Below the pieces are notes generated by a model, which was not told the origin of the DNA, searched no databases, and saw only the letters and a program-made list of their open reading frames with translations. From Massilia norwichensis (GTDB lineage: Bacteria > Pseudomonadota > Gammaproteobacteria > Burkholderiales > Burkholderiaceae_D), in the NCBI RefSeq assembly GCF_024753245.1, contig NZ_JANUGX010000020.1, positions 1 to 64,000 of the forward strand: 64,000 bases of DNA, read 5' to 3'. Positions 7,802 through 16,147 of the stretch are shown here, one piece after another (the stretch's first letter is position 1; each line of letters starts with the position of its first letter). A program made the translations under genes and the position numbers.

Positions 7802-8920
7802 ATGATCGCCACCAACGACGCAGCACTCATCGCCGACCGCGCTTTCGAAGCCGACCGCGAAGGCTGGCTGCATCCGGCGCAGCAGGCACTGATCCACGAG
7901 CGCGGCTGGCTGCGCATGCTGGCGCCGCGTGCAGCCGGCGGCCTGGAAATGGCCTTGCCGGACGTCGTGCGCCTCGAAGAGTCCATCGCCCGCGTCGACG
8001 GCAGCATGGGCTGGACCGTGACCCTATGCGCCGGCGCCGGCTGGTTCGCCGGCTTCCTGGCGCCGCGGCTGGCGCGCGAGATCCTGGCGACGCCGGATGT
8101 CTGCCTGGCCGGCAGCGGCGCCCCGACCGGTGTCGCCGAGCGCGAAGGCGAGGGCTGGCGCATCACCGGCTTGTGGGACTACGCCAGCGGCGCGCCGATG
8201 GCCACGCACTTCACCTTCAATGCGGTCCTGCGCGAGCACGGCGCGGCACTGCTGGACGCCGCGGGCCAGCCGCGCATCCAGGCTTTCGTGGTGCCGGCGG
8301 CGCTGGTGGAGATGGTGCCGCGCTGGCGCAGCATCGGCCTGCGCGCCACCGCTTCGCACGCCTATCGCGTGAGCGGGCAATGGGTGCATGCCGAGCACGG
8401 CTTCGCGATCGATCCTAGTAAAGCAGTCGAGCAGGGCCCGCTCTACCGTTTCCCTTTCATGGCGTTCGCCTTCGTCACGCTGGCGGCCAACGTGGCCGGC
8501 ATGGCCCATCATTTCGTCGACCTGGCCGAGGAATGCATCGCGCACCGCCGCAACCGCTTCAGCGGGCAGGACGAGCCCTTGATCGAGGTGCCGGCCGTGC
8601 GTGCGCTGCTGGACGCGACCCGTGCTTCGCTGGATGCGGTTCGTGCACGCTTCTATGCGCGCCTGGATGCGACCTGGGCGCAGGTGGCCGCGGGCGCGCC
8701 GGTCAGCGAGGATGAAGCCGCGCAGATGCAGGCGCTGGCGATGGCATGGGTGAACGCATCGCGGCGCGCGGTCGATGCGCTGTTCCCTTACTGCGGCCTG
8801 TACGCCATGCGCGAGGATGCGCCGATCAACCGTGTCTGGCGCGACTTCCACACGGCTTCCCAGCACGCTTTGCTGGTGCCGCACGCAAGCACTGGTCAAA
8901 TCGCAACTCAGCCGTTATAA
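7802..8920 (+). CDS. Acyl-CoA dehydrogenase-like flavoprotein
   Basis: Flavin-dependent enzyme of the acyl-CoA dehydrogenase superfamily, 372 residues from ATG 7802. An earlier TTG would lie in the tRNA terminator and is unlikely. N-terminal helical domain (HERGWLRMLAPRAAGGLEM, with VRLEESIARVDGSMGWTV), middle beta domain (WRITGLWDYASGAPMATHFTF) and C-terminal helices (NRVWRDFHTASQHALLV). The layout is nearer to flavin-dependent monooxygenase/DszC-like members than to true fatty acyl-CoA dehydrogenases; I do not see the catalytic Glu of the latter. Substrate unknown. The gene lies exactly between two duplicated tRNA-Asn cassettes, and its stop codon overlaps the -10 box of the second. Confidence 0.8.
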   Translation: MIATNDAALIADRAFEADREGWLHPAQQALIHERGWLRMLAPRAAGGLEMALPDVVRLEESIARVDGSMGWTVTLCAGAGWFAGFLAPRLAREILATPDVCLAGSGAPTGVAEREGEGWRITGLWDYASGAPMATHFTFNAVLREHGAALLDAAGQPRIQAFVVPAALVEMVPRWRSIGLRATASHAYRVSGQWVHAEHGFAIDPSKAVEQGPLYRFPFMAFAFVTLAANVAGMAHHFVDLAEECIAHRRNRFSGQDEPLIEVPAVRALLDATRASLDAVRARFYARLDATWAQVAAGAPVSEDEAAQMQALAMAWVNASRRAVDALFPYCGLYAMREDAPINRVWRDFHTASQHALLVPHASTGQIATQPL

Positions 8921-8921
8921 T
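8893..8921 (+). promoter_or_regulatory. Promoter of tRNA-Asn copy 4, inside the preceding gene
   Basis: TGGTCA (8893-8898), a 17-bp spacer and TATAAT (8916-8921). The box lies in the last codons of the flavoprotein gene: the TAA stop (8918-8920) is part of TATAAT. Confidence 0.75.
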
Positions 8922-8932
8922 TCGGCCTCAAT

Positions 8933-9008
8933 TCCCTGATAGCTCAGTCGGTAGAGCGACGGACTGTTAATCCGCAGGTCCCTGGTTCGAGTCCAGGTCG
9001 GGGAGCCA
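8933..9008 (+). tRNA. tRNA-Asn(GTT), copy 4
   Basis: Identical to copies 1-3 (76 nt, GTT anticodon, encoded CCA). Promoter and terminator closely match those of copy 3. Confidence 0.98.
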
Positions 9009-9016
9009 GAATCCAG

Positions 9017-9052
9017 AAAAGGCCACTTCATCGAAGTGGCCTTTTTGCTTTT
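9017..9052 (+). terminator. Terminator of tRNA-Asn copy 4
   Basis: Stem GGCCACTTC / GAAGTGGCC with loop ATC, flanked by AAAA and TTTTTGCTTTT. The fifth base pair is A-T where copy 3 has G-C, a compensatory change that keeps the stem. Confidence 0.88.
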
Positions 9053-9163
9053 CGGCGCTAGATTGCCAGTCATGCTGCATGAGGTCGATTCGCTTCACAG
9101 CCGAGCGCGCCGTTTCCGTCGCGAATGAATATACTCAGCATATCCGGCCACTATTGGGAGTGC

Positions 9164-9364
9164 ATGATGAACAGACGTCGCGACTACAAGACTGCCTTGC
9201 TGATCGATGCCGTGGTCTACGCCGCGTCCGCCGAAGTCCGCGCGCATGCTGCAGATGGGCTTTCGGAGCGACCGTTGCCGCACGATTTCGCCATGCGCGT
9301 CTTCCTCGAGCCTGGAAAGCGTCGCCATCATCCGCCTGCGCAGCCGGCGGCATCGCCGGCCTAG
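9164..9364 (+). CDS. Small hypothetical protein
   Basis: Short frame of 66 codons from ATG 9164 (a second ATG follows immediately), with GGGAG 5 bp upstream. The product has a mildly hydrophobic segment (TALLIDAVVYAASAEV) and a basic, Pro-rich tail (GKRRHHPPAQPAASPA). I do not recognise it. It sits alone between tRNA-Asn copy 4 and the convergent MFS gene. The good ribosome site argues for translation; the lack of any recognised family argues for caution. Confidence 0.35.
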   Translation: MMNRRRDYKTALLIDAVVYAASAEVRAHAADGLSERPLPHDFAMRVFLEPGKRRHHPPAQPAASPA

Positions 9365-9423
9365 CGGTGTTCTGGCGACTGTCGAAAGGACTTGCAAGGT
9401 CTTGATGACTTGATTCCGGTCCT

Positions 9424-10611
9424 TTATCGCCGCGTCACAGCCCACACACCAAGCGCCAGCAGGCTGACCCCGGCGCCGAGCAGGCAGACGCCTGTCCAGC
9501 CAAAGGCGGCGTAGGCCGCGGTGGTCGCCAAAGCGCCGAGGCCGCTGCCTGCGGCGTAGAACAGCATGTAGGCGGCGACAACGCGACTGTGCCCGTCCGA
9601 TTGCGAGCGAAAGATCATGCTCTGATTGGTGACGTGAATGGCCTGTCCGCCGAGATCGAGCAGTACGATGCCAAGCACGAGCGCCCACAGCGATGTGCCC
9701 AGGAAGAACAGCGGCAACCACGCGACCGCCAGCAGGACGAGTGCGCCGAACGTGGTGGCCTGCGTGAAGCCCCGGTCTGCCCAGTGTCCGGCGCGTGCGG
9801 CAGACAAGGCACCGGCGGCGCCCACCAGGCCGAAGGCCCCGATTGCGGTGTGCGAAAGCAGGTAAGGGGCTTCGCTCAGCGGCAACACCATGGCGCTCCA
9901 GAAGATGTTCAGCGCGGCGAACATGAGCAGCGCCAGCGCACCGCGGACCTGCAATATGCGGTTGTCCCGGAGCAGCAGGAACATCGAGCCGATCAGGCGA
10001 AGATATTCCATCCGATGCGAAGGCTTCGCCAGACGGGGCAGGCCTGACCGTAGCAGCATCGCAAGCATCAGCATCGCCGCCGCCGAGCAGGCATAGACGG
10101 CGCGCCAGCCGCCGATATCGCTGATGCCACCGGCCAGTACCCGGGCCAGCAGCAGACCGACAAATACGCCGCCTTGCGCTGCGCCCACCACCCGTCCCCG
10201 TTCATGTTCGGGGGCGGAAGCGGCGGCATAGGCAATCAAGCCCTGGGTCATCGCGGTTCCAAGCGCACCGGTCAGCAGCATGGCTGCGAACAGGACGGCG
10301 GGGGACCAGGCCAGTCCCACAAGGACAAGTACAGCCGACAGCATCAGCGCCTGCACCAGCATCAGGCGCCGGCGATCGAGCAGATCGCCGAGCGGAACGA
10401 GCAGCACCAGCGCCAGTGCGCACCCGGCCTGCGTGGCCGTGACCACGGCACCGATCCCGGCACGCGGAATGGAGAAGTCCGCAGCCAGGGCATCCAGCAG
10501 GGGATGGGCGTAATACACATTCGCGACACTCAGCCCGCTCGCGCAGGCAAACAGCAGCATGAGCCCGCGCGGCATTGCCGGGACTGTGGATGTGATCTGA
10601 CTTGCCTGCAT
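9424..10611 (-). CDS. MFS transporter (drug-efflux type)
   Basis: Major facilitator transporter of 395 residues with about 12 hydrophobic segments, starting MQASQITSTVPAMPRGLMLLF. The start at 10611 is chosen for the GGAGAG ribosome site 6 bp upstream. The loop-2/3 motif is PLGDLLDRRRLMLVQ, and a second-half equivalent is HWADRGFTQATTFG. The closest general type is the YgaY/sugar-or-drug efflux group; the substrate is unknown. It is divergently transcribed from an HxlR regulator with a dyad operator between them, so HxlR most likely controls it. Confidence 0.85.
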   Translation of the reverse strand: MQASQITSTVPAMPRGLMLLFACASGLSVANVYYAHPLLDALAADFSIPRAGIGAVVTATQAGCALALVLLVPLGDLLDRRRLMLVQALMLSAVLVLVGLAWSPAVLFAAMLLTGALGTAMTQGLIAYAAASAPEHERGRVVGAAQGGVFVGLLLARVLAGGISDIGGWRAVYACSAAAMLMLAMLLRSGLPRLAKPSHRMEYLRLIGSMFLLLRDNRILQVRGALALLMFAALNIFWSAMVLPLSEAPYLLSHTAIGAFGLVGAAGALSAARAGHWADRGFTQATTFGALVLLAVAWLPLFFLGTSLWALVLGIVLLDLGGQAIHVTNQSMIFRSQSDGHSRVVAAYMLFYAAGSGLGALATTAAYAAFGWTGVCLLGAGVSLLALGVWAVTRR

Positions 10612-10620
10612 CGAGTCTCT

Positions 10621-10688
10621 CCAAGGTGGTTGCAAAACGAAACCAGTTGGAGAATAGCCAGCTTGGTTTTAAAATGCAACCACTTTGG
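10621..10688. promoter_or_regulatory. Dyad operator between MFS and HxlR genes
   Basis: CCAAGGTGGTTGCA at 10621-10634 and TGCAACCACTTTGG at 10675-10688 form a 14-bp inverted repeat with one mismatch, separated by 40 bp. Inside it, AAACCAG and CTTGGTTT segments form a second imperfect dyad. The block fills nearly the whole 90-bp gap between the divergent starts, so the HxlR dimer probably binds here and regulates both genes. Confidence 0.55.
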
Positions 10689-10701
10689 AGCTCGAGTGAA
10701 A

Positions 10702-11148
10702 ATGAAAAGCCGTAAGAACATGAGTTCGCAACCTTGCCCGGTGGGCCGCTCGCTTGAGGTCATCGGCGACCGTTGGAGCTTGCTGGTGGTGCGCGACGCC
10801 TTCGACGGGGTCCGCAGGTTCAGCGACTTCCAGCGCCAGCTCGGCGTCGCGCGCAATATCTTGTCGGAACGACTGCGCCGACTGGTCGATGCCGGCATCC
10901 TGGCAACCCAGCCGGCCGCGGACAGCGCCGCCTACCAGGAATATGTGCTGACCGAGCAAGGCCAGGCCTTGTTTCCCGTTGTGGTGGCGCTTCGTCAGTG
11001 GGGCGAACGGCATCTGTTCGCGGAAAATGAGCCGCATTCCGAGCTGGTAGAGAAGGCGACGGGCGAACCCCTGGATTTCATGGCGCCTCGGACAATGGAT
11101 GGGCGCACGGTGTCGCCGGACGACACCGAGGTACGAAAATTATCGTAG
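10702..11148 (+). CDS. HxlR-family winged-helix regulator
   Basis: 148-residue regulator of the HxlR/DUF24 family. CPVGRSLEVIGDRWSLLVVRDAFDGVRRFSDFQ is split here as CPVGRSLEVIGDRWS and RRFSDFQRQLG, both classic HxlR segments, followed by the recognition helix and wing (ARNILSERLRRLVDAGIL). Cys near residue 9 (SSQPCPVG) is at the usual sensing position. Start at ATG 10702, with GTG 10696 as an alternative; TTGGAG lies upstream. Divergent from the MFS gene. Its last 9 bp overlap the 3' end of the convergent, decayed kinase gene. Confidence 0.88.
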   Translation: MKSRKNMSSQPCPVGRSLEVIGDRWSLLVVRDAFDGVRRFSDFQRQLGVARNILSERLRRLVDAGILATQPAADSAAYQEYVLTEQGQALFPVVVALRQWGERHLFAENEPHSELVEKATGEPLDFMAPRTMDGRTVSPDDTEVRKLS

Positions 11149-13172
11149 TGACGTGGCTTTCGCCGACGCACGGCGACTGGCCGCAATCTCGGCCAACAGC
11201 GCAGCAAGATCGCTTCCGTCGACCGGCTTGACGAAGTGAAAATCAAAACCGGCGGCCTTCGTCGCCGCGCGGTCCTCATCGCGTCCATACCCTGTCACGG
11301 CGATCAGGACGGCGTTTGCCGTCGAAGGATTTGCACGCAGGCGACGCGCCAGAGCGAAGCCATCGATTTCGGGCAGGCCGATATCGAGCAGATAGACATC
11401 GGCGGGGGCGTCCATCGCCTTGCGCAAGGCGGCGACCGAGCTGTGTTCGGTGCATACTTCATGGCCCTCGGCCGCAATTCTGGTCGACAGCATTTCGGCT
11501 GCATCGATATTGTCATCCACGACCAATATGCGCAGCGGGCTCGCCGGGCTGGCCGATGCCGGGAAAGGCGCATGCGGCTCCAGGTCGGCGCCGGCTGGCG
11601 CCATCGGCAATATCAAGGTGAAGCAGCTGCCCTTTCCCAGGCCGCCGCTGCTGGCGCCGATGACGCCGCCATGCAGCTCGACAAGCCGCTTGACGACGGC
11701 AAGTCCAATCCCGAGGCCACCTTGCGCACGGTCCGCGGCACGCTCGGCCTGGGCGAACAGGTCGAATGCGCTGGCGATCAAATCCTCGCTCATCCCGATG
11801 CCGTTGTCGTTCACGGCGACATGAATACGTCCTTCCCTGGCCGCCATCTCGACCCACAGCCGGCCTCCGGGCGGTGTGTACTTGGCTGCATTGTTGAGCA
11901 GGTTCGCGAATACCTGGATCAAGCGCTTCGCATCGCCGCAGACCACCAGGGGTTCCGTCTGCAGCGGCAGGTCGAGCTGGTGGCCGCGTGCACGGATGAG
12001 GGGAATGACCTGCTCCACTGCCTATGCAAGGATGGCCCGCAGGTCGGCGCGGCGTTGGTCGATGACGACCAGCCCGCGTGTGACACGCGAGACATCGAGC
12101 AAATCGTCCACCAGTCCGGTCAGATGCTTTACCTGCCGCAGGATGACGGCGCTGGTACGCTCGACCTGTCCGTCGGCGGTCGTTTTACGGCTCAACAGTT
12201 CGGCAGCGACCATGATGGGTGCGAGCGGGTTGCGCAGTTCATGCGCCAGCATCGCCCGGAATTCGTCCTTGCGGCGGTCGGATTCGCGCAAGGCGTCTTC
12301 CGCTTTCAAACGTTCGGTCATGTCGAGCAGCGCAACGACCCCGGCGATCACGTGCCCGTCGCGGTCGCGGATGGGGGCCGCCGAACAGACGACGATACGG
12401 CGTATGCGCGGTTCGTCGAAGGTCTCGATTTCGATCAAGGCATGTGTCTGAGGATGGCCGCGCAAGGCCTGTGCCAGCGGCCACTCGTCCGGTGCGACGC
12501 GCCGGCCTTGCCGCTCCGATCCATCGGCCCACCATCCGCGCCACGCGGAAAAATCGATGACCGTATTCCTCGGCAGCGAACTGCAGGACCACAAGGTGTC
12601 ATGGGCAGCGTTCGATTCGAGGACCTTGCCGTTCGAATCGGCCATCATGATGCCGACCGGTGTCGCCTGGAGTACGGCGTTGAGACGCGCATGTCCCGCT
12701 TCGGCTTCGCTCGCGGCACGCAAGGCTTCCTGCTGGCTCAGGCGCAAGGCCTCCTCGGCGCGCTTTTGCTCGGTGACCTCGATCGTCACGTGGTAGATGC
12801 ATAGCAGTGCGCCATCCTCGTCGAAAATCGGGGTGTTGACCGCATTCCAGAATCGTTCGACGAAGACTTCGACCCCATCCTTGTTCACTGTGCGAATCGG
12901 GTAACGCTGGGTCGGCATCGCCTGCGGCTGGCCTGTTTCGATGGCGCGTTCCAGGGAGGCTCGCAGCGCCTCGACGCCGGTATCGAAGGGGTCGTTCGGA
13001 TCGGCGGGAAGTGCCTGGAACAATAACTGTCCGACCAGCTGCTCGCGTGTGTGGTTGACGTTGCGCAGGAAGGCATTGTTGACGTCGAGGATGACCGGGT
13101 CGGCGCTCGGCGACAGGATATACGCCCTATCGGCGCATTCAGAAAAAACGAATGATAAAGGGCACGATCCAT
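11140..13172 (-). pseudogene. Hybrid sensor histidine kinase, two disabling lesions
   Basis: Remnant of a PAS-PAS-HisKA-HATPase-REC hybrid kinase. The ATG at 13172 (GGGAG upstream) encodes MDRALYHSFFLNAPIG, then the PAS reading frame shifts at about 13121-13130; 149 bp separate the two frame positions, so one base has been lost. The second frame runs through both PAS domains and the HisKA helix (AMLAHELRNPLAPI) and then hits an in-frame TAG at 12022-12024, where relatives have an acidic residue (GAG to TAG is the simplest change). The same frame continues at once with QVIPLIRARGHQLDL, an intact HATPase (NDNGIGM, GGLGIGLAVVKRLVE) and a REC domain (LLDIGLPEIDGF). Sequencing error is an alternative for either lesion. 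Confidence 0.8.
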
Positions 13173-13313
13173 GAGGCTCCCGGAAAGCAGTAGCGAGTCC
13201 CGAACTAGCCTAGCCTAAGCATTGCAAAAAGCGCGTGCGGCAATTAACGGAGTGCCTGCATATCGGATGCCGCCGGTTTTTCAGTCCTGCCAGCAGACCT
13301 CGCCCAAGCCCCC

Positions 13314-13319
13314 TATAAT
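13314..13319 (+). promoter_or_regulatory. -10 box for the DHA2 transporter
   Basis: Consensus TATAAT 23 bp before the ATG of the transporter gene. The -35 region has no good match, so only the -10 is claimed. Confidence 0.4.
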
Positions 13320-13342
13320 CGGTTTTTTAGCGCAGGCCGATC

Positions 13343-14743
13343 ATGCAATCCCCAGTAAATACAAGTACTTACGAGAAATCCGCGATCCCTGTGGACGGCC
13401 TCAAGGGCAGCCAGCTCATCTGGGCCGTGATCGTCCTTTCGCTGGGCGTCGGCATGTCCGCGCTCGACACCGCCATCGCCAACACGGCGCTGCCGGCCAT
13501 GGCCCAGCAGCTGCACGCCAGCCCGGCGGACTCGGTCTGGATCGTCAACGCCTACCAGCTGGCGATGGTCGCGACCCTGCTGCCGATCGCGGCGCTGGGC
13601 GAGACTGTCGGCTACAAGCGCGTCTACATCGCCGGCATGGCGATCTTCACGGCGGCATCGCTGGGCTGCGCGCTGGCCTGGTCGCTGCCGATGCTGATCG
13701 TGGCGCGCCTGTTCCAGGGACTCGGTGCGGCGGCGCTGATGGGCGTGAATTCGGCGCTGATCCGCGCGGTCTATCCGTCCCGCCTGCACGGACGCGGCTT
13801 CGGCAACAATGCGCTGGTGGTGGCGATCGGCTTTGCGCTGGGGCCGAGCCTGGCCTCGATCATCCTCGCGACCGCGTCCTGGGAATGGCTGTTCGGGATC
13901 AACGTGCTGCCCGGTGTGCTCGGCTGGTTCCTGGCGCGCAGGGCGCTGCCGGAAACCGCGCGCGCCAGCCACAAGGTCGACGGCGTCGCCGGGCTGTACA
14001 ACGTGGCCGCCTTCGGCATGGCGGTGCTGGCGCTGGGCGATGCCGCGCACCGCGTCGGCATGCGCACCCTGCTGCCCGAGACCTTGCTGGCGCTGCTGTT
14101 CTTCTTCCTGCTGCTGCGCCGCCAGAAGGGGCACCCGGCGCCGCTGCTGCCGGTGGACCTGTTCCGGCTGCCGCTGTTTTCGCTGTCCACGCTGACCTCG
14201 ATCTGCACCTTCGCGGCGCAGGCGCTGGCCTTCGTGGCGCTGCCGTTCTACTTCGAGAGCCAGCTGGGCCGCTCGGCGGTGGAGACCGGCTTCCTGCTGA
14301 CGCCCTGGCCGGTGATGGTCGGCGTGATGGCGCCGGTGGCGGGGCGCCTGTCCGACCGCTATTCGCCCGGCCTGCTGGGCGGCGTCGGCCTGGCGATCCT
14401 GGCGGCCGGCCTGGCCCTGCTGCTGGGGATGTCCGGCAATCCTTCGGCCTTCGAAATCGGCTGGCGCATGGCCGTGTGCGGGGTCGGCTTCGGTTTCTTC
14501 CAGGCGCCCAACGTGAAGGCGATCATGAGCAGCGCGCCGGCATCGCGCAGCGGCAGCGCCAGCGGCATGGTGGCGACCGCGCGCCTGATCGGGCAGTCGA
14601 CCGGGGCCGCATTGGTGGCCTTCTGCCTGACCATGTTCCACCTGCGCGGCACCTGGTATGCGATCGCCATCGCCGCCGCCTTTGCCGCCGTGGCCAGCAT
14701 CGCCAGCTTCTCGCGGCTGGTGGTGGCCAGGGCGCCTGCCTGA
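13343..14743 (+). CDS. MFS transporter, DHA2 (EmrB/QacA) type
   Basis: 466-residue proton-driven multidrug transporter with about 13-14 hydrophobic segments. Motif D1-like LDTAIANTALPAMA near residue 45, motif A in loop 2 (GETVGYKRVYIAGM), motif C-like GFALGPSLASIIL near 165, and VAGRLSDRYSPGLLGG in the second half. Starts at ATG 13343; TATAAT at 13314-13319 is a good -10 but the -35 is weak. A stand-alone gene convergent with the CheW-like gene (3 bp between stops). No regulator gene adjoins it. Substrate unknown. Confidence 0.88.
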   Translation: MQSPVNTSTYEKSAIPVDGLKGSQLIWAVIVLSLGVGMSALDTAIANTALPAMAQQLHASPADSVWIVNAYQLAMVATLLPIAALGETVGYKRVYIAGMAIFTAASLGCALAWSLPMLIVARLFQGLGAAALMGVNSALIRAVYPSRLHGRGFGNNALVVAIGFALGPSLASIILATASWEWLFGINVLPGVLGWFLARRALPETARASHKVDGVAGLYNVAAFGMAVLALGDAAHRVGMRTLLPETLLALLFFFLLLRRQKGHPAPLLPVDLFRLPLFSLSTLTSICTFAAQALAFVALPFYFESQLGRSAVETGFLLTPWPVMVGVMAPVAGRLSDRYSPGLLGGVGLAILAAGLALLLGMSGNPSAFEIGWRMAVCGVGFGFFQAPNVKAIMSSAPASRSGSASGMVATARLIGQSTGAALVAFCLTMFHLRGTWYAIAIAAAFAAVASIASFSRLVVARAPA

Positions 14744-14746
14744 TCC

Positions 14747-16147
14747 CTAGCTGGCGCTGAAAAAGGGGAGGGTGTCGAGCTCCAGCACCGGATAGCTGAT
14801 GCGATCGATGCCCTCGCCGACGGTGATCATCTGCACGCGCGCGCCGCCGGCGGCCTGGAAAGCCAGCAGTTCGCCGGTGTTCGCGCTCAGGAGCTCGACC
14901 ACGTCGTGCACGCGCAGCGCCGCGTGGCGGTCCGCATGCCGTACCACCAGCACGCGTTGCGGTCCCTGGCACGCCGCATCGTCCGGCCCTTCGCGCAAAT
15001 CGATCAGCGGCAGGCTGCGCCCGCGCCAGGCGAAGGTCGGCATCGCGCCGGCGTCTCCATCCATCGTGTCGGGCAGCGGCAGGATCGCTTCCAGCGCCGC
15101 CATCGCAATCGCCCAGCGCCGGCCGGTATCGAACACGACGTGGGCCGGGGCGCGCTTCGCGCTTCTGGCGGATGCGTCCTGAATCGCCTCTTGCCGCGAC
15201 AAGCCCGGCGCCGCGTGCGTGCGCAGCAGCGCCTCGGTATCGATCTGCAGCACGCGCTGCGGTTCTTCCTCGTCGCCGAGCAGGGCGATGGCCCGCACCA
15301 GCGGATGATCGATGCCGGCGTCCGGCGCCGCGGCGGCACTGTCGGCGGGCAGGGCGCGCACCGCCACCACTTCGTCGACCGGCAGCGCCACCAGCAAATC
15401 GTCCTGCGCCACGATCGCCACCAGCGGCGCCGGGCCGCTGTCGATGCCGAGCAGCGCCCCCAGGTCGACCAGCGGCAGATGCCGGCCGCGCCACTGGATC
15501 ATGCCCAGCAGTTCGCGGCCGGCACCCAGCAGCGGCTGGGCCTCGGGCCGGTCCAGCACCTGCGCCACCAGTGCGGCCGGCAGCGCCAGCACCGTCGCGC
15601 CGATGCGGACCAGGGCCTGGAGCGGCTCCGGCGCAGCCTGCGCTTGCACGGCGTCGGAAGCAGCGTCGGAAGCAGCGTCGGTGGACGCGGTCCAGGCCTG
15701 CACCCGCGCCATCAGCTGCAGCGGATCGAGCACGCTGAGCAGGTCGCCATCGCCGGCCGCCAGCACGCTGTGGAAGAAGTCGTCCTCGACCTGTTCGTGA
15801 TGGACGCGCTGCAGTTGCGAGGCGCGCGCACGCACCAGGCCGCGCACGGTGTCGATCGCCAGCCCGATGCGGCGGCCCTGCGCGCCCAGCACCAGGATCT
15901 GCGCGGGTGCGGCGTCCGCCGTCTCGCCCATCCACTTGCGCAAATCGACCACCGGTATCGCCTGCGCGCCGTCGCTGAACACGCCGTCGATCGCGCCGTG
16001 GCTGCGCGGCAGGCGCGCCAGCGCAGGCGGGCGGGCGAGGGCGCGCACCACGTGGCGGGTGTCGATGCCGATGGCCAGCTCGCCGAGCGCTACCCGGGCG
16101 TAGGCCAGCAGCGGTTCGGCGCCGGCTTCGCGCGCGTGTTCCATCAT
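14747..16147 (-). CDS. Triple-CheW-domain chemotaxis coupling protein
   Basis: 466-residue cytosolic protein made of three successive CheW-like SH3-type modules. Module 1 spans about 10-150 ([49 protein letters not shown]), module 2 about 175-300 ([21 protein letters not shown]), module 3 about 345-460 ([30 protein letters not shown]). An Ala/Ser/Asp-rich linker with a 12-bp tandem repeat (near 15650-15680) joins modules 1 and 2. It overlaps the upstream chemoreceptor stop by 4 bp (ATGA), so the two are co-translated. CheW proteins link receptors to CheA; three-module versions are much rarer than single ones. No cheA gene lies nearby. Confidence 0.85.
   Translation of the reverse strand: MMEHAREAGAEPLLAYARVALGELAIGIDTRHVVRALARPPALARLPRSHGAIDGVFSDGAQAIPVVDLRKWMGETADAAPAQILVLGAQGRRIGLAIDTVRGLVRARASQLQRVHHEQVEDDFFHSVLAAGDGDLLSVLDPLQLMARVQAWTASTDAASDAASDAVQAQAAPEPLQALVRIGATVLALPAALVAQVLDRPEAQPLLGAGRELLGMIQWRGRHLPLVDLGALLGIDSGPAPLVAIVAQDDLLVALPVDEVVAVRALPADSAAAAPDAGIDHPLVRAIALLGDEEEPQRVLQIDTEALLRTHAAPGLSRQEAIQDASARSAKRAPAHVVFDTGRRWAIAMAALEAILPLPDTMDGDAGAMPTFAWRGRSLPLIDLREGPDDAACQGPQRVLVVRHADRHAALRVHDVVELLSANTGELLAFQAAGGARVQMITVGEGIDRISYPVLELDTLPFFSAS

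Noticed and set aside
5041-9052. Prophage or integrative element at the tRNA-Asn genes
   Set aside because: No integrase, excisionase or partial tRNA (att) duplicates; all four tRNAs are complete, with their own signals.
12022-12024. In-frame TAG read through as an amino acid (pyrrolysine) in the kinase gene
   Set aside because: No pylTSBCD genes are seen, the position is not an active site, and the same gene has a frameshift, so loss of function is simpler.
13173-13313. Gene or RNA in the gap between the kinase pseudogene and the DHA2 transporter
   Set aside because: No frame with a ribosome site and no stable structure seen; it probably holds only the two divergent promoters.
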